From positions 1 to 39,402 of the forward strand of contig CAZJBH010000002.1 in NCBI GenBank assembly GCA_964544485.1: a stretch of DNA of 39,402 nt, given 5' to 3'. Origin of the DNA: CAZJBH01 sp964544485. GTDB lineage: Bacteria; Patescibacteriota; Minisyncoccia; Portnoybacterales; UBA2143. The position numbers and the translations under genes are program-made. The notes beneath the pieces were generated by a model. It did no database searches and was not told the DNA's origin. It saw only the letters and a list, made by a program, of their open reading frames with translations. Every line of letters starts with the position of its first letter. Positions within the stretch are counted from its first letter, which is position 1. Shown in pieces: positions 15,932-25,078 of the stretch.

Positions 15932-16339
15932 ATGAAAAGAGTTTCTAAGAAAAAATTAAAAGAAATTGCTGAAAGATATAATCTTGCCGATATATATGTT
16001 TTTGGATCCCAGGTATCTGGTTTTTCTCATCCGGGAAGTGATTTTGATATTGGAGTGAGATTCATTAAAAAGTTGCCGTCAATAAAAAAAAGAACCCGAG
16101 TTTACGGGGATCTTTATGTTGAATTAAGTTCTTGTTTTAAAAAAGAAAATCTTGATTTGGTTTTTATTCAAGAGGCTCCTTTGCATATTCGATACAAAAT
16201 TTTAACTCAAGGAGAATTAATTTATACCCGAGATCAAATTGAATCTTGCAATTATTTGGAAAAAACAGTTTTAACTTATAATGACTATAAATATTTTATT
16301 GATGAATTTCATGAAGGCATTTTGGAATTTAATCGTTAA
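15932..16339 (+). CDS. mntA: MNT-type minimal nucleotidyltransferase, antitoxin of a HEPN/MNT pair
   Basis: 135 residues. The nucleotidyltransferase signature is complete: FGSQVSGFSHPGSDFDIGV fits GSX10DXD, with the two metal-binding Asp residues, and NLDLVFIQEAP contains the third acidic position. Known MntA proteins neutralise the HEPN toxin HepT by adding AMP residues to a tyrosine next to its active site. The gene is followed after three bases by the HEPN gene, so the two form an operon with the antitoxin first. It lies directly after a tRNA gene, a common position for mobile defence modules. Confidence 0.88.
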   Translation: MKRVSKKKLKEIAERYNLADIYVFGSQVSGFSHPGSDFDIGVRFIKKLPSIKKRTRVYGDLYVELSSCFKKENLDLVFIQEAPLHIRYKILTQGELIYTRDQIESCNYLEKTVLTYNDYKYFIDEFHEGILEFNR

Positions 16340-16342
16340 TTA

Positions 16343-16792
16343 ATGGCTATGACTAGAAAATTAAATTTTGATAAAGAAAAAATTATTCAAAGAATAAATG
16401 ATATTGATCAGGCTGTTTTAGAACTAAAAAGATTTCAAGAAATAGATTTCAGAGAATTTCAAGAAAATAAAGATAATTATGCTTTAGCTTGCTATTATCT
16501 TAGAATTGCCATTGAAGGAGTTCTTAGTATTAGTACTCATTTATTGTCTCGATTGCCTTCTAATGGAAAGAAAAAAGATTATAGCCAGTCTATTTTGTCT
16601 TTAGGAGAGTATGGGGTTTTGCCTTTAGAATTTGCTAAAAGAATTAAAGGAATGGCTGGGCTAAGAAATCGTTTAGTTCATTTATATTGGGAGGTTGATC
16701 CCAAAGAAATATTTTCTATTATTAATCAAGATATTAAAGATTTTAATAAATTTATTCAATATATCCAAAAATATCTTAAAGCTATTAAATAA
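16343..16792 (+). CDS. hepT: HEPN domain ribonuclease toxin (HepT/DUF86 type)
   Basis: 149 residues, nearly all helical. The catalytic motif of HepT, RX4HXY, is present as RNRLVHLYW near residue 112; the Arg and His would form the RNase site of the dimer and the Tyr is the residue modified by MntA in studied systems. A preceding segment YALACYYLRIAIEGVLSIS is typical for the family. In studied pairs HepT cleaves tRNA ends or mRNA. An ATG two codons downstream (16349) is an alternative start. There is no sign of truncation, so the pair looks functional. Confidence 0.88.
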   Translation: MAMTRKLNFDKEKIIQRINDIDQAVLELKRFQEIDFREFQENKDNYALACYYLRIAIEGVLSISTHLLSRLPSNGKKKDYSQSILSLGEYGVLPLEFAKRIKGMAGLRNRLVHLYWEVDPKEIFSIINQDIKDFNKFIQYIQKYLKAIK

Positions 16793-16801
16793 TAAATTAA
16801 T

Positions 16802-18226
16802 ATGAAAAGAATTTTAGCTTCTAATATTTCTGAGCATAAAGGAGAGAAAATAAAATTAAATGGCTGGGTTCATTCGCGCCGTGATCATGGAAAACTTATT
16901 TTCATTGATTTGCGCGATCGAAGCGGTTTAGTCCAGCTTGTTTTTTTGCCGGAAAATAAAGCTTGTTATCAATTAGCTAATTCTTTGCGCAGCGAATGGG
17001 TGATTGAAGCGATTGGCAAAGTGAATGAACGGCCCGGGTCAATGAAAAATGAGAATATTACTAGCGGAGGATTTGAGATTGAAGCAGAAGAGCTTAAGAT
17101 TTTAAATCAAGCTAAAACTCCTCCTTTTGAAATTGCAGATGAATATAAAACAGATTTAAAAAAAGAAGGGCGGGTTAATGAAGAGGTTAGGCTGACTTAT
17201 CGGTATTTGGATTTAAGAAAAAGCAATATGCAGCGTAATTTAACTATTCGGCATAGAGTTGCTACTCAAATTAGAAATTATCTTGATAAAAAAGGATTCA
17301 GAGAAATAGAAACTCCTATTTTAACTAAATCAACGCCTGAGGGAGCGCGTGATTTTTTGGTGCCAAGCAGAATCCATCCGGGATGTTTTTATGCTTTGCC
17401 GCAAGCTCCTCAGCAATTAAAACAGCTTTTAATGGTTGCTGGAGTAGAAAGATATTTTCAATTTGCAAAGTGTTTTAGAGACGAAGATTTGCGCGGAGAC
17501 AGACAGCCGGAATTTACTCAATTAGACATAGAAATGTCTTTTATTAAGCCAAAACAAATAATGAATATTGTTGAAAAAATGCTTATTCAGGTAATTCAAT
17601 CTTTGATTAAAATAGATAAGCAGCTTTCTAAACGCTTAACTTTTAATCCTTTTGCGGTTTTAGATTATGATGAAGCGATTAAAAAATATGGCAATGATTC
17701 GCCTGATTTAAGAGAAGATAAATCTAATCCAAATGAATTAGCTTTTGCCTGGATTGTTAATTGGCCGCTTTTTGAATATAACAAGGAAGAAAAAAGATAT
17801 GATCCTTGTCATCATATTTTTACTGCTCCGCAAGAAAAAGATATTGATTTGTTAGACAAGGATCCATTAAAGGCTAGGTCTTTGCAATATGATTTAGTTT
17901 TAAACGGGCATGAAATTTGCGGAGGAAGCATTCGAATTCATCGCCAGGATATTCAGCAAAAAATGTTTGAATTGGTCGGTTTAACCAAAGAGGAAATTAA
18001 AAGCAAATTCAGCCATCTATTAAAAGCTTTTGAATATGGGGCTCCGCCTCACGGAGGAATGGCTATGGGATTAGATCGATTTCTAATGATTCTGCTTAAT
18101 CAAGAAAGCATTCGAGAAGTGATTGCTTTTCCCAAAAGCGGAGATGGTTCTGATCTAACTATGGGCGCTCCTTCTAAAATTTCAAAAGAACAGTTAAAAG
18201 AGTTAAATTTGAAGATTGTCGAATAA
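16802..18226 (+). CDS. aspS: Aspartate--tRNA ligase without the GAD domain
   Basis: 474 residues, shorter than the roughly 590 of typical bacterial AspRS. The N-terminal OB-fold anticodon domain (about 1-105) is followed by the class II core: motif 1 region RYLDLR and ETPILTKSTPEGARDFLVPS, motif 2 FRDEDLRGDRQPEFTQLDIE and motif 3 GMAMGLDRFLMIL. After KKYGNDSPDLRE the sequence passes in a few residues to AFAWIVNWPLFEY, where bacterial enzymes carry the inserted GAD domain of about 110 residues; it is absent. His29 in SRRDHGK is the residue type I associate with non-discriminating AspRS that also charges tRNA-Asn. The gene has no visible Shine-Dalgarno site. Confidence 0.95.
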   Translation: MKRILASNISEHKGEKIKLNGWVHSRRDHGKLIFIDLRDRSGLVQLVFLPENKACYQLANSLRSEWVIEAIGKVNERPGSMKNENITSGGFEIEAEELKILNQAKTPPFEIADEYKTDLKKEGRVNEEVRLTYRYLDLRKSNMQRNLTIRHRVATQIRNYLDKKGFREIETPILTKSTPEGARDFLVPSRIHPGCFYALPQAPQQLKQLLMVAGVERYFQFAKCFRDEDLRGDRQPEFTQLDIEMSFIKPKQIMNIVEKMLIQVIQSLIKIDKQLSKRLTFNPFAVLDYDEAIKKYGNDSPDLREDKSNPNELAFAWIVNWPLFEYNKEEKRYDPCHHIFTAPQEKDIDLLDKDPLKARSLQYDLVLNGHEICGGSIRIHRQDIQQKMFELVGLTKEEIKSKFSHLLKAFEYGAPPHGGMAMGLDRFLMILLNQESIREVIAFPKSGDGSDLTMGAPSKISKEQLKELNLKIVE

Positions 18227-18242
18227 ATGCGGTTTTAGGAAA

Positions 18243-19107
18243 ATGATAAATTCATTAATTTTTTTATTAGTTATTGCTAACCCATTTTATTTATTTTTTT
18301 CTTTTCCTTTACAAAATCTTAATCAAGAGATTGGTTTTAGAGAATTAGCTAGTTGGGAAAAATCACTAGCTTCAGCTTTGAAAAACGCTAATCCTAATTT
18401 TCTTCCAATTCGGAATTGGGGAATCGATGATCCTGGGATTGAATCCCAAGCAGCAGGAATTTTTAGTTTTAATCCAAAAGCGGAAAAAAATATTTCATTT
18501 CAATCAAATGAAATTCTTTTTTATCAAAATCAAAATTTAATTTTACCGATTGCTAGTCTAACTAAGTTAATGACTGCAGTGGTTGTTTTAGAAGAATTAA
18601 AAGAAACAGAATTAAATCAAGAAATAATTGTTTCCGAGAATGCAGTTTCTGTTTTTGGCAGCCAAGCCGGTCTTCAAGCTGGAGAAAGATTAACTATTAA
18701 AAATATTTTACAAGCTCTTTTAATAGAATCTAGTAATGATGCAGCTTATGTTTTAGCTGAATCAATAGAACAGAAAACCGAAAAAGATTTCGTTTTTTTA
18801 ATGAATCAAAAGGCTAAAGAATTGGGTTTAAAAAATACTCGTTTTGCTGATCCAAGTGGGCTTAATCCGGCTAATATTTCTACAGTTTATGATATTGCTT
18901 GTTTAGTGAAATATAGCTTTAATTATCCTTTGATTTGGCAGATAACTAAAACAATTCAAATTGATGTTGTTTCTTTAGGCGGGGAAAAACATACTTGGAC
19001 AAATACAGATAAATTATTAAATAAATATCAAAATATTATTGCCGCAAAAGCGCTTTTTAGAAACTGAAAAATTAATTAATTGGGTTCATAAAGCATATGC
19101 TTGGTAA
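18243..19107 (+). pseudogene. D-alanyl-D-alanine carboxypeptidase (S11 family) with internal deletion and frameshift
   Basis: The open frame gives 274 residues (ATG at 18243; a TTG at 18216 is in frame but overlaps aspS), ending at 19067. It has a signal peptide, the serine motif SXXK as ASLTKLMTA, and SXN as ESSNDAA. The frame then stops just after KYQNIIAAK, precisely where the third motif, KTG, should follow. In the +1 frame, 19045-19104 encodes KRFLETEKLINWVHKAYAW and a stop, which looks like the usual C-terminal end of this family. The simplest reading is a deletion of the KTG-containing segment that also shifted the frame, leaving a dead enzyme. A sequencing or assembly error could cause the same picture. 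Confidence 0.75.
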
Positions 19108-19110
19108 AAT
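19091..19110 (+). promoter_or_regulatory. Palindrome and extended -10 before mraY
   Basis: A perfect 12-bp palindrome AAGCATATGCTT (19091-19102) directly abuts a candidate extended -10, TGG-TAAAAT (-10 at 19105-19110). The mraY ATG is at 19131, giving a leader of about 14 nt. The palindrome occupies the place of a -35 region and could be an operator. It also overlaps the remnant 3' end of the carboxypeptidase gene. Confidence 0.4.
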
Positions 19111-19130
19111 TATTAAATTAAAAAATTAAT

Positions 19131-20180
19131 ATGTTGGATATTTTTCATATTGCGAGAATTTTAGGATTAAGCGCTATTTCTTTTTTGTTCGCTTTAGCTT
19201 GGACTCCTTTATTGACGCGAATATTAATTAAGCTTAAAGCAGGCAAACAAATTCGTTCTGAAGGAGCTCCTATTTTTCATAAATTACATCAAAAAAAACA
19301 AGGGACCCCGACTATGGGGGGATTGCTTATTTGGATAACAGTTTTAGTAATTGCTTTGTTTTTTTGGCTTTTAGCATATTTAACTGAAGGAACAATTTTA
19401 GCGGAGATTGATTTTCTAAGCAGGGGACAGACCTTATTGCCATTAGGCGCTTTAATTGCTTCTGCTTTAATCGGTTTAGGAGATGATTTATTAGGCGTTT
19501 TTAAAATTGGTTCAAATGGAGGCGGTTTTAAAGTTAAACATCGTTTAATTCTGTATACTTTCATTGCTAGTTTTGGAGCTTGGTGGTTTTATTACAAATT
19601 AAATTGGGATTTAGCGCATATTCCTTTTATCGGCGATTTTAATCTTGGATTGTGGTATCCTTTGCTTTTTATTTTTATTTTAGTAGCAACTGCTTTTTCA
19701 GTTAATGAAACAGATGGATTAGATGGATTAGCCGGAGGAATTTTAATGATTGGATTTGCTTCTTATGGAGTCATCGCTTTTTCTCAAGGGAAAATGGATT
19801 TAGCTGCTTTTTGCGGAGTTATTATTGGCGCTTTGCTTGCTTTTCTGTGGTTTAATATTTATCCGGCTAGATTTTTTATGGGCGATACCGGAGCCATGTC
19901 TTTAGGAATTACTTTAGGAATTATTGCTATGTTAACGAATGCTTTTATGATTTTACCGTTTATCGGTTTTATCCTAATGATTGAATCTTTATCAGTTATT
20001 TTCCAGACTTTTTCTAAAAAAATCAGAGGTAAAAAAATATTTTTATCAACTCCGATTCATCATCATTTTGAAGCTAAGGCTTGGCCAGAAACAAAAATTA
20101 CTATGCGTTTTTGGATTTTAAACGGAGTTACCGCAGCAATCGGACTAATCCTGGTTTTTGTTGACCAGATTATAAGGTGA
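19131..20180 (+). CDS. mraY: Phospho-N-acetylmuramoyl-pentapeptide transferase MraY
   Basis: 349 residues, about ten transmembrane helices. It makes lipid I from UDP-MurNAc-pentapeptide and undecaprenyl phosphate at the inner face of the membrane. Family motifs are clear: HKLHQKKQGTPTMGGLLI, NETDGLDGLAGG with the catalytic acidic cluster, FFMGDTGAMSLG and PIHHHFEAKAWPETKI. It leads an mraY-ftsW-murG-gltX cluster, a shortened dcw-type arrangement without murD or murC in the window. Its TGA stop overlaps the next start. Confidence 0.97.
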   Translation: MLDIFHIARILGLSAISFLFALAWTPLLTRILIKLKAGKQIRSEGAPIFHKLHQKKQGTPTMGGLLIWITVLVIALFFWLLAYLTEGTILAEIDFLSRGQTLLPLGALIASALIGLGDDLLGVFKIGSNGGGFKVKHRLILYTFIASFGAWWFYYKLNWDLAHIPFIGDFNLGLWYPLLFIFILVATAFSVNETDGLDGLAGGILMIGFASYGVIAFSQGKMDLAAFCGVIIGALLAFLWFNIYPARFFMGDTGAMSLGITLGIIAMLTNAFMILPFIGFILMIESLSVIFQTFSKKIRGKKIFLSTPIHHHFEAKAWPETKITMRFWILNGVTAAIGLILVFVDQIIR

Positions 20181-21277
20181 TGTCAATTAAAGCCAAACAA
20201 CCAGACTATATTTTAATTATTAATGTATTATTTTTAGTAATCATTGGATTAGTTGTTTTATCAAGCGCTTCAATTGTTATTTCCCAAGATTATTTTGACG
20301 AGAGTTATTATTTTTTAAAACATCAGCTTATCTATGGCTTATTGCTTGGCGGAATCGGTTTTTTTATTTGTCAAAGAATTAATTACCGTTTTTGGAAAAA
20401 AATTTCTTTTCCTTTAATTATTTTATCAATTTCTCTCTTAGCATTAGTTTTATTTCCTAAGATAGGCATAGAGCACGGAGGAGCTAGGCGCTGGATTGGA
20501 TTAGGAGGATTAAGTTTTCAACCGTTTGAAATAGTCAAAATTGTTTTTATTATTTATCTAGCTGGCTTATTAAGCCGCAAAGGCAAGGATGAGAATGTGA
20601 TTAAGAAAAGTTTTTTGCCAATCGGAATTATTTTCAGCCTTATTTGTATTTTGCTTTTGCTCCAACCAAGCACTAGCGCAGTTGGTTTGATGGTTCTCAT
20701 CTTAACTACCCTTTATTTTCTAGCTGGTATTCGGCTGAGTTATATTTTTGTCCTTTTTGCCTTGGCTTTAGCTAGTTTTTTTGCTTTAATAAAGACAAGC
20801 GCTTATCGAATGAATCGTTTGACCGTGTATTTGCATCCAGAAACTGATCCGCAGGGGATTGGTTATCAAATCAACCAGGCTTTAATGGCAATTGGGTCAG
20901 GCGGACTTTTCGGGCTTGGCTTGGGACACAGCATTCAAAAGTGGCAATATTTACCTGAAGTTATTGGCGATTCAATTTTTGCCATTATTGCTGAAGAATG
21001 GGGGTTAATCGGAGCTTTGTTAATTATCTTCTTGTTTTTCTTATTTGCTTGGCGCGGTTTGCGAATATCTAAAAATGCTCCGGATAAGTTTGGTTATCTT
21101 TTAGCCGGAGGAATTACTTGTTGGATATTTTTCCAGGCATTTATCAATATCGCGGCTATTTGCGGAATAATTCCATTAACCGGTATGCCTTTGCCATTTA
21201 TAAGTTACGGAGGAACCGGATTAGCAATTCTTTTAAGCAGCGTTGGAATTTTAGTCAATATTTCAAAATATAATTAA
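20180..21277 (+). CDS. ftsW: FtsW/RodA family peptidoglycan glycosyltransferase
   Basis: 365 residues (ATG at 20180, sharing its A with the TGA of mraY; a GTG one codon earlier is possible). About ten transmembrane helices carry the SEDS motifs GGARRWIGLGGLSFQPFEIV, LLLQPSTSAVGLM and the C-terminal GMPLPFISYGGTG. SEDS proteins polymerise lipid II with a partner class B PBP, which is not in this window. The position between mraY and murG favours FtsW over RodA, but the two cannot be separated on motifs alone. Confidence 0.93.
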   Translation: MSIKAKQPDYILIINVLFLVIIGLVVLSSASIVISQDYFDESYYFLKHQLIYGLLLGGIGFFICQRINYRFWKKISFPLIILSISLLALVLFPKIGIEHGGARRWIGLGGLSFQPFEIVKIVFIIYLAGLLSRKGKDENVIKKSFLPIGIIFSLICILLLLQPSTSAVGLMVLILTTLYFLAGIRLSYIFVLFALALASFFALIKTSAYRMNRLTVYLHPETDPQGIGYQINQALMAIGSGGLFGLGLGHSIQKWQYLPEVIGDSIFAIIAEEWGLIGALLIIFLFFLFAWRGLRISKNAPDKFGYLLAGGITCWIFFQAFINIAAICGIIPLTGMPLPFISYGGTGLAILLSSVGILVNISKYN

Positions 21278-21298
21278 GATATATATTAAATTAATATT

Positions 21299-22435
21299 AT
21301 GAGAATTCTATTAACTGGCGGCGGTACTGGAGGACATATTTATCCTTTAGTAGCAGTGGCTAATAAAATTAAACAAATTTATCAAGAGCAAGGGAAAGAT
21401 CAAGATTTAAAATTATATTTTTTAGGAATCGGCGGTTTAGCTGAAAAAGAATTAATTAATCACGGCATAAAAACAAAAACTATTTTTACTGGAAAATTAC
21501 GCCGCTATTTTTCAATTCATAATTTTATTGATATTTTAAAACTTCCGATTGGCTTAGTTCAATGTTTTTGGCATCTCTTCTTTATTATGCCGGATGTCAT
21601 TTTTAGCAAAGGAGGGTTTGATAGCGTTCCAGTAGTAATTGTTGGCTGGATTTATCGAATTCCAATAATTATTCATGAATCAGACAGTATTCCTGGATTA
21701 GCTAATAGGATTAGCGCTAAGTTCGCTAAAAGAATCGGACTTGCTTTTAAAACAGCTATTTCTTTTTTTAAAGAAGAAAAAACCGCTTTATTGGGCAATC
21801 CAATCAGAGAAAAAATAGTAAGGGTATGTTTATCCCAAGAAGCATCAGAAAAGAAAAAAGCAAAACAATTTTTTCAGATTAGCGATTTAGAAAGACCAAT
21901 AATTTTAGTTCTTGGAGGCAGCCAGGGAGCTAAAAAAATTAATGATTTAATTTTAAAATCACTTTATGATCTTTTAAATGAATACGAAGTTATTCATCAA
22001 TGCGGAGTTAAAAATGAAGAGCAGATAAAGAAAATTTTTGAAGACAAGCTGCCTGAGCATTATCATGTTTTTCCTTTTTTAAAAGAGCAAGAAATGGCCT
22101 ATGCTTATTTATCAGCTGATTTAATAATTTCGCGCGCTGGAGCAGGAAGCATTTTTGAAATTTCTGCTTGCGGCAAGCCAAGTATCATTATCCCGCTTCC
22201 TAAATCAGCTGGGAATCATCAAAGAGAGAATGCTTTTAGTTTTGCCAGATATGGAGCAGCAGTAGTTATGGAGCAGGATAATCTTACGCCGCATCTTTTA
22301 TTACATGAGATTAAAAAGATTTTAGAACATTCTGAACAAAGAATTTCAATGAGTGAAAATGCTAAAAACTTTTCTATTTTAGAATCGTCAAAATATATTG
22401 CTGAGGAAATAATTAAATTAGCAATTAAAAAATGA
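21299..22435 (+). CDS. murG: UDP-GlcNAc:lipid I N-acetylglucosaminyltransferase MurG
   Basis: 378 residues, GT28 family. It turns lipid I into lipid II. The N-terminal glycine loop LTGGGTGGHIYPLVAVA is diagnostic, together with FSKGGFDSVP, HESDSIPGLANR, LGGSQGAKKIN, ISRAGAGSIFEI and PLPKSAGNHQRENA. Its stop overlaps the gltX start by four bases. The chain is complete and of normal length. Confidence 0.97.
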   Translation: MRILLTGGGTGGHIYPLVAVANKIKQIYQEQGKDQDLKLYFLGIGGLAEKELINHGIKTKTIFTGKLRRYFSIHNFIDILKLPIGLVQCFWHLFFIMPDVIFSKGGFDSVPVVIVGWIYRIPIIIHESDSIPGLANRISAKFAKRIGLAFKTAISFFKEEKTALLGNPIREKIVRVCLSQEASEKKKAKQFFQISDLERPIILVLGGSQGAKKINDLILKSLYDLLNEYEVIHQCGVKNEEQIKKIFEDKLPEHYHVFPFLKEQEMAYAYLSADLIISRAGAGSIFEISACGKPSIIIPLPKSAGNHQRENAFSFARYGAAVVMEQDNLTPHLLLHEIKKILEHSEQRISMSENAKNFSILESSKYIAEEIIKLAIKK

Positions 22436-23805
22436 AAAAAGATCGGAAAATTAAAGTTAGATTAGCCCCAAGTCCAACTGGCAAATTGCATATTGGCACA
22501 GTTAGAACAGCTTTGTTTAATTATTTATTTGCTAGAAAAAACAAAGGTATTTTTGTTTTACGAATAGAAGATACTGATCAGGAAAGAAGTGAAAAAAAAT
22601 ACGAGCAAGATATTTTAAATGGATTAAAATGGCTTGGCTTGAATTGGGATGAAGAATATTATCAAAGCCAGCGGACTAAAATTTATCAAAAATATTTAAA
22701 AGAATTGCTTGATAGCAATAATGCTTTTTGGTGCGACCATACTAAAGAAGAATTGGAAAAAGAAAAACAAGAGCAAATAGCTAATAAACAGGCTCCGCGT
22801 CATATTTGCAATCGCAAAGGCAAGGCTAAACAGGGGATTATTCGTTTTCGCTGTCCAAATGAAAAAGTTGCTTTTAATGATTTGATTAAGGGGGAATTAG
22901 AATTTGATGGCGGATTATTAGGGGATATTAGCATTGCTAAAGATGAAAATACTCCATTATATAATTTTGCCGCGCCAATAGATGATTCTTTAATGGAGAT
23001 TAGTCATGTGATTAGAGGGGAAGATCATATTTCAAATACCCCCAAGCAAATCCTATTATTAAAAGCGCTTAATTTAGAAATTCCTGAATACGGGCATCTT
23101 CCTTTAACTTTAGGTCCTGATAAAACCAAATTAAGCAAACGTCATGCAGTTACCTCTATTAGCGAATATCAAAAAAAAGGATATTTGCCTGAAGCAATGA
23201 TTAATTTCATGGTTTTTTTAGGCTGGCATCCAGGAAGCGAAAGAGAAATTTATTCTTTATCTGAATTAATTCAAGAATTTTCTATTAAACAAATGAATAA
23301 ATCTAATGCAATTTTTAACCTTGATAAATTGAATTGGTTTAATAGTTACTATATCAAGCAAATGGATTTAAGCGATTTAACTCAAAAATGTCTTGAATAT
23401 TTGCCAGAAGGAACTGATTTTGAATATGCTAAAAAAATAGTGGCTTTGGAAAGGGAAAGGATTAAAACGCTTTCCGAGATAAAAGAAATGACTCAATTTT
23501 TCTTTGTTGACGAATTAAATTATGATAAAGAATTATTAATCTGGAAAGATATGGATTTAGCTCAGGTTAAGCAGAATCTAGAGATTCTCTATAAAACCTT
23601 GCAAAAGATTGATAATTTTAATCAAAAAGAGCTAGAGGGGAGTATTATGCCTTTAACAGAGAAGTATGGCAGAGGAGAGCTGCTGTGGCCTTTAAGAGCG
23701 TCTTTATCAGGACAAAAGGCTTCGCCTAGTCCTTTTGAAATTATGGAAGTTTTAGGCAAAGAAAAAACATTAGCTAGAGTTAAACAATCGATTGAAAAGA
23801 TATGA
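22432..23805 (+). CDS. gltX: Glutamate--tRNA ligase
   Basis: 457 residues, class I synthetase. RLAPSPTGKLHIGTVRTALF contains the HIGH motif and KTKLSKRH the KMSKS motif. A helical anticodon-binding domain makes up the last 170 residues. Like many bacteria it may charge both tRNA-Glu and tRNA-Gln, which would fit with a non-discriminating AspRS and GatCAB, but gat genes are not in the window. It overlaps murG by four bases and the next gene by four, so it is embedded in a cell-wall operon. Confidence 0.96.
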   Translation: MKKDRKIKVRLAPSPTGKLHIGTVRTALFNYLFARKNKGIFVLRIEDTDQERSEKKYEQDILNGLKWLGLNWDEEYYQSQRTKIYQKYLKELLDSNNAFWCDHTKEELEKEKQEQIANKQAPRHICNRKGKAKQGIIRFRCPNEKVAFNDLIKGELEFDGGLLGDISIAKDENTPLYNFAAPIDDSLMEISHVIRGEDHISNTPKQILLLKALNLEIPEYGHLPLTLGPDKTKLSKRHAVTSISEYQKKGYLPEAMINFMVFLGWHPGSEREIYSLSELIQEFSIKQMNKSNAIFNLDKLNWFNSYYIKQMDLSDLTQKCLEYLPEGTDFEYAKKIVALERERIKTLSEIKEMTQFFFVDELNYDKELLIWKDMDLAQVKQNLEILYKTLQKIDNFNQKELEGSIMPLTEKYGRGELLWPLRASLSGQKASPSPFEIMEVLGKEKTLARVKQSIEKI

Positions 23806-25076
23806 TTAGAAAAATATTTTTCATTTTTTTGTTATTGATTATCCCTTTGATTACCCAAGGGAATTTGATTGATGATTTAAATCGTAAAATTCAGGAGCAT
23901 GAAGCTCAGAAAATAGAGCTGGAAAAACAGGCTCAGGAATATCAAAGAGTAATTAATCAAAAGCAAAGCGAAATTAATACTTTAAATAATCAAATTGCGA
24001 TTTATAATGCTCGGATTAATAAGATTCAGGTAGAGATTAATCTTACCCAGGATCAGATTGATCAAACTGAATTAGAGATTATTCGTTTGGAATATGGGAT
24101 TGAAGATGCGCAGGAAGATATAGATAAAAATAGGGATAATTTAGCAGTGATTATCCAGTCAATTGCTGAATTTGATCAAACTAGCCAATTAGAAATGATG
24201 TTGCAAAGCGATGATTTTTCAGAATATTTTAATCAGATTGCTTATTTAGATAATCTTCAATACAGTGTTAAGGAAAAAGTGGTTGAATTAAAAAAACTTA
24301 AGCAAGGATTACATATTAATAAGCAAGAGCAAGAAGAAAAAAAAGAACAATTAAAATCTTTGGAAGAACAATTAGCCGGTCAGAAATATTCATTGGCTGC
24401 TCAAAGGAATTCTCAAAAAACTTTACTTAATCGCACAAAAGGGCAAGAAAATAGATATCAACAAATGCTGGCGGAAATAGAAGCGCAAAAAAAAGAAATT
24501 TTAGGGGATATTAACGGATTAATGCAGCGTCGGGCAGCTGAATTAGCTCGATTAAAAGAAATGCAGCAAAAGCCTCCTTCTCAATATTGGGCTTCTGAAA
24601 ATTGGTTTTATCGACAAGATGATTCAAGATGGGGGAATGATAGAATTGGCATGTCTAATTCTAAATTAAAGGATTATGGCTGCGCTATTAGTTCAGTAGC
24701 TATGGTCTTTACTTATCATGGAGAAACTATTAATCCGGCTCAGCTGGCCAGAGAGCCGATTTATTATTCCAGTTTGATTATCTGGCCGAGCCAATGGGAG
24801 AGTTTGCAAAAAGTATTAGCAACTTATCGGACTGCAGCTGATTGGTTTAGGATTGATCGAGAAGTTGGCGCTGGTTATCCAGTGATTGTTAGAATTCAAG
24901 CAGATGGATATAGCGGAGCGCATTATGTGGTTATCCATCATAAAACCAATGATGGGAGATATGTGGTTCATGATCCTTTGTTTGGTTCAAATATTTATTT
25001 ATCCTCTAGCCGCGCCTATATTGGCAAGCTTTATGACACTACTACTAGCATTAATCAAATGATTGTTTATCATTAA
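23802..25076 (+). CDS. Secreted coiled-coil protein with C39-like peptidase domain
   Basis: 424 residues. A signal peptide or anchor (MIRKIFFIFLLLIIPLITQG) precedes a long coiled coil (about 22-250) resembling the EnvC/PcsB-type murein hydrolase activators, including TSQLEMMLQSDDFSEYFNQI. The C-terminal 165 residues form a papain-like C39_2-type domain: a catalytic Cys in YGCAISSVAMVF, a His in GAHYVVIHH, and an Asp in VHDPLFG. EnvC itself has a degenerate LytM domain at this place, so the fusion replaces it with a cysteine protease or amidase. Placement straight after the MurG operon argues for septal peptidoglycan cleavage or its control; the activity is inferred. Confidence 0.8.
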   Translation: MIRKIFFIFLLLIIPLITQGNLIDDLNRKIQEHEAQKIELEKQAQEYQRVINQKQSEINTLNNQIAIYNARINKIQVEINLTQDQIDQTELEIIRLEYGIEDAQEDIDKNRDNLAVIIQSIAEFDQTSQLEMMLQSDDFSEYFNQIAYLDNLQYSVKEKVVELKKLKQGLHINKQEQEEKKEQLKSLEEQLAGQKYSLAAQRNSQKTLLNRTKGQENRYQQMLAEIEAQKKEILGDINGLMQRRAAELARLKEMQQKPPSQYWASENWFYRQDDSRWGNDRIGMSNSKLKDYGCAISSVAMVFTYHGETINPAQLAREPIYYSSLIIWPSQWESLQKVLATYRTAADWFRIDREVGAGYPVIVRIQADGYSGAHYVVIHHKTNDGRYVVHDPLFGSNIYLSSSRAYIGKLYDTTTSINQMIVYH

Positions 25077-25078
25077 AT

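Noticed and set aside
18216..18242. TTG start for the carboxypeptidase, overlapping aspS.
   Set aside because: The ATG at 18243 directly begins the signal peptide; the extra nine residues (SNKCGFRK region) do not fit one.
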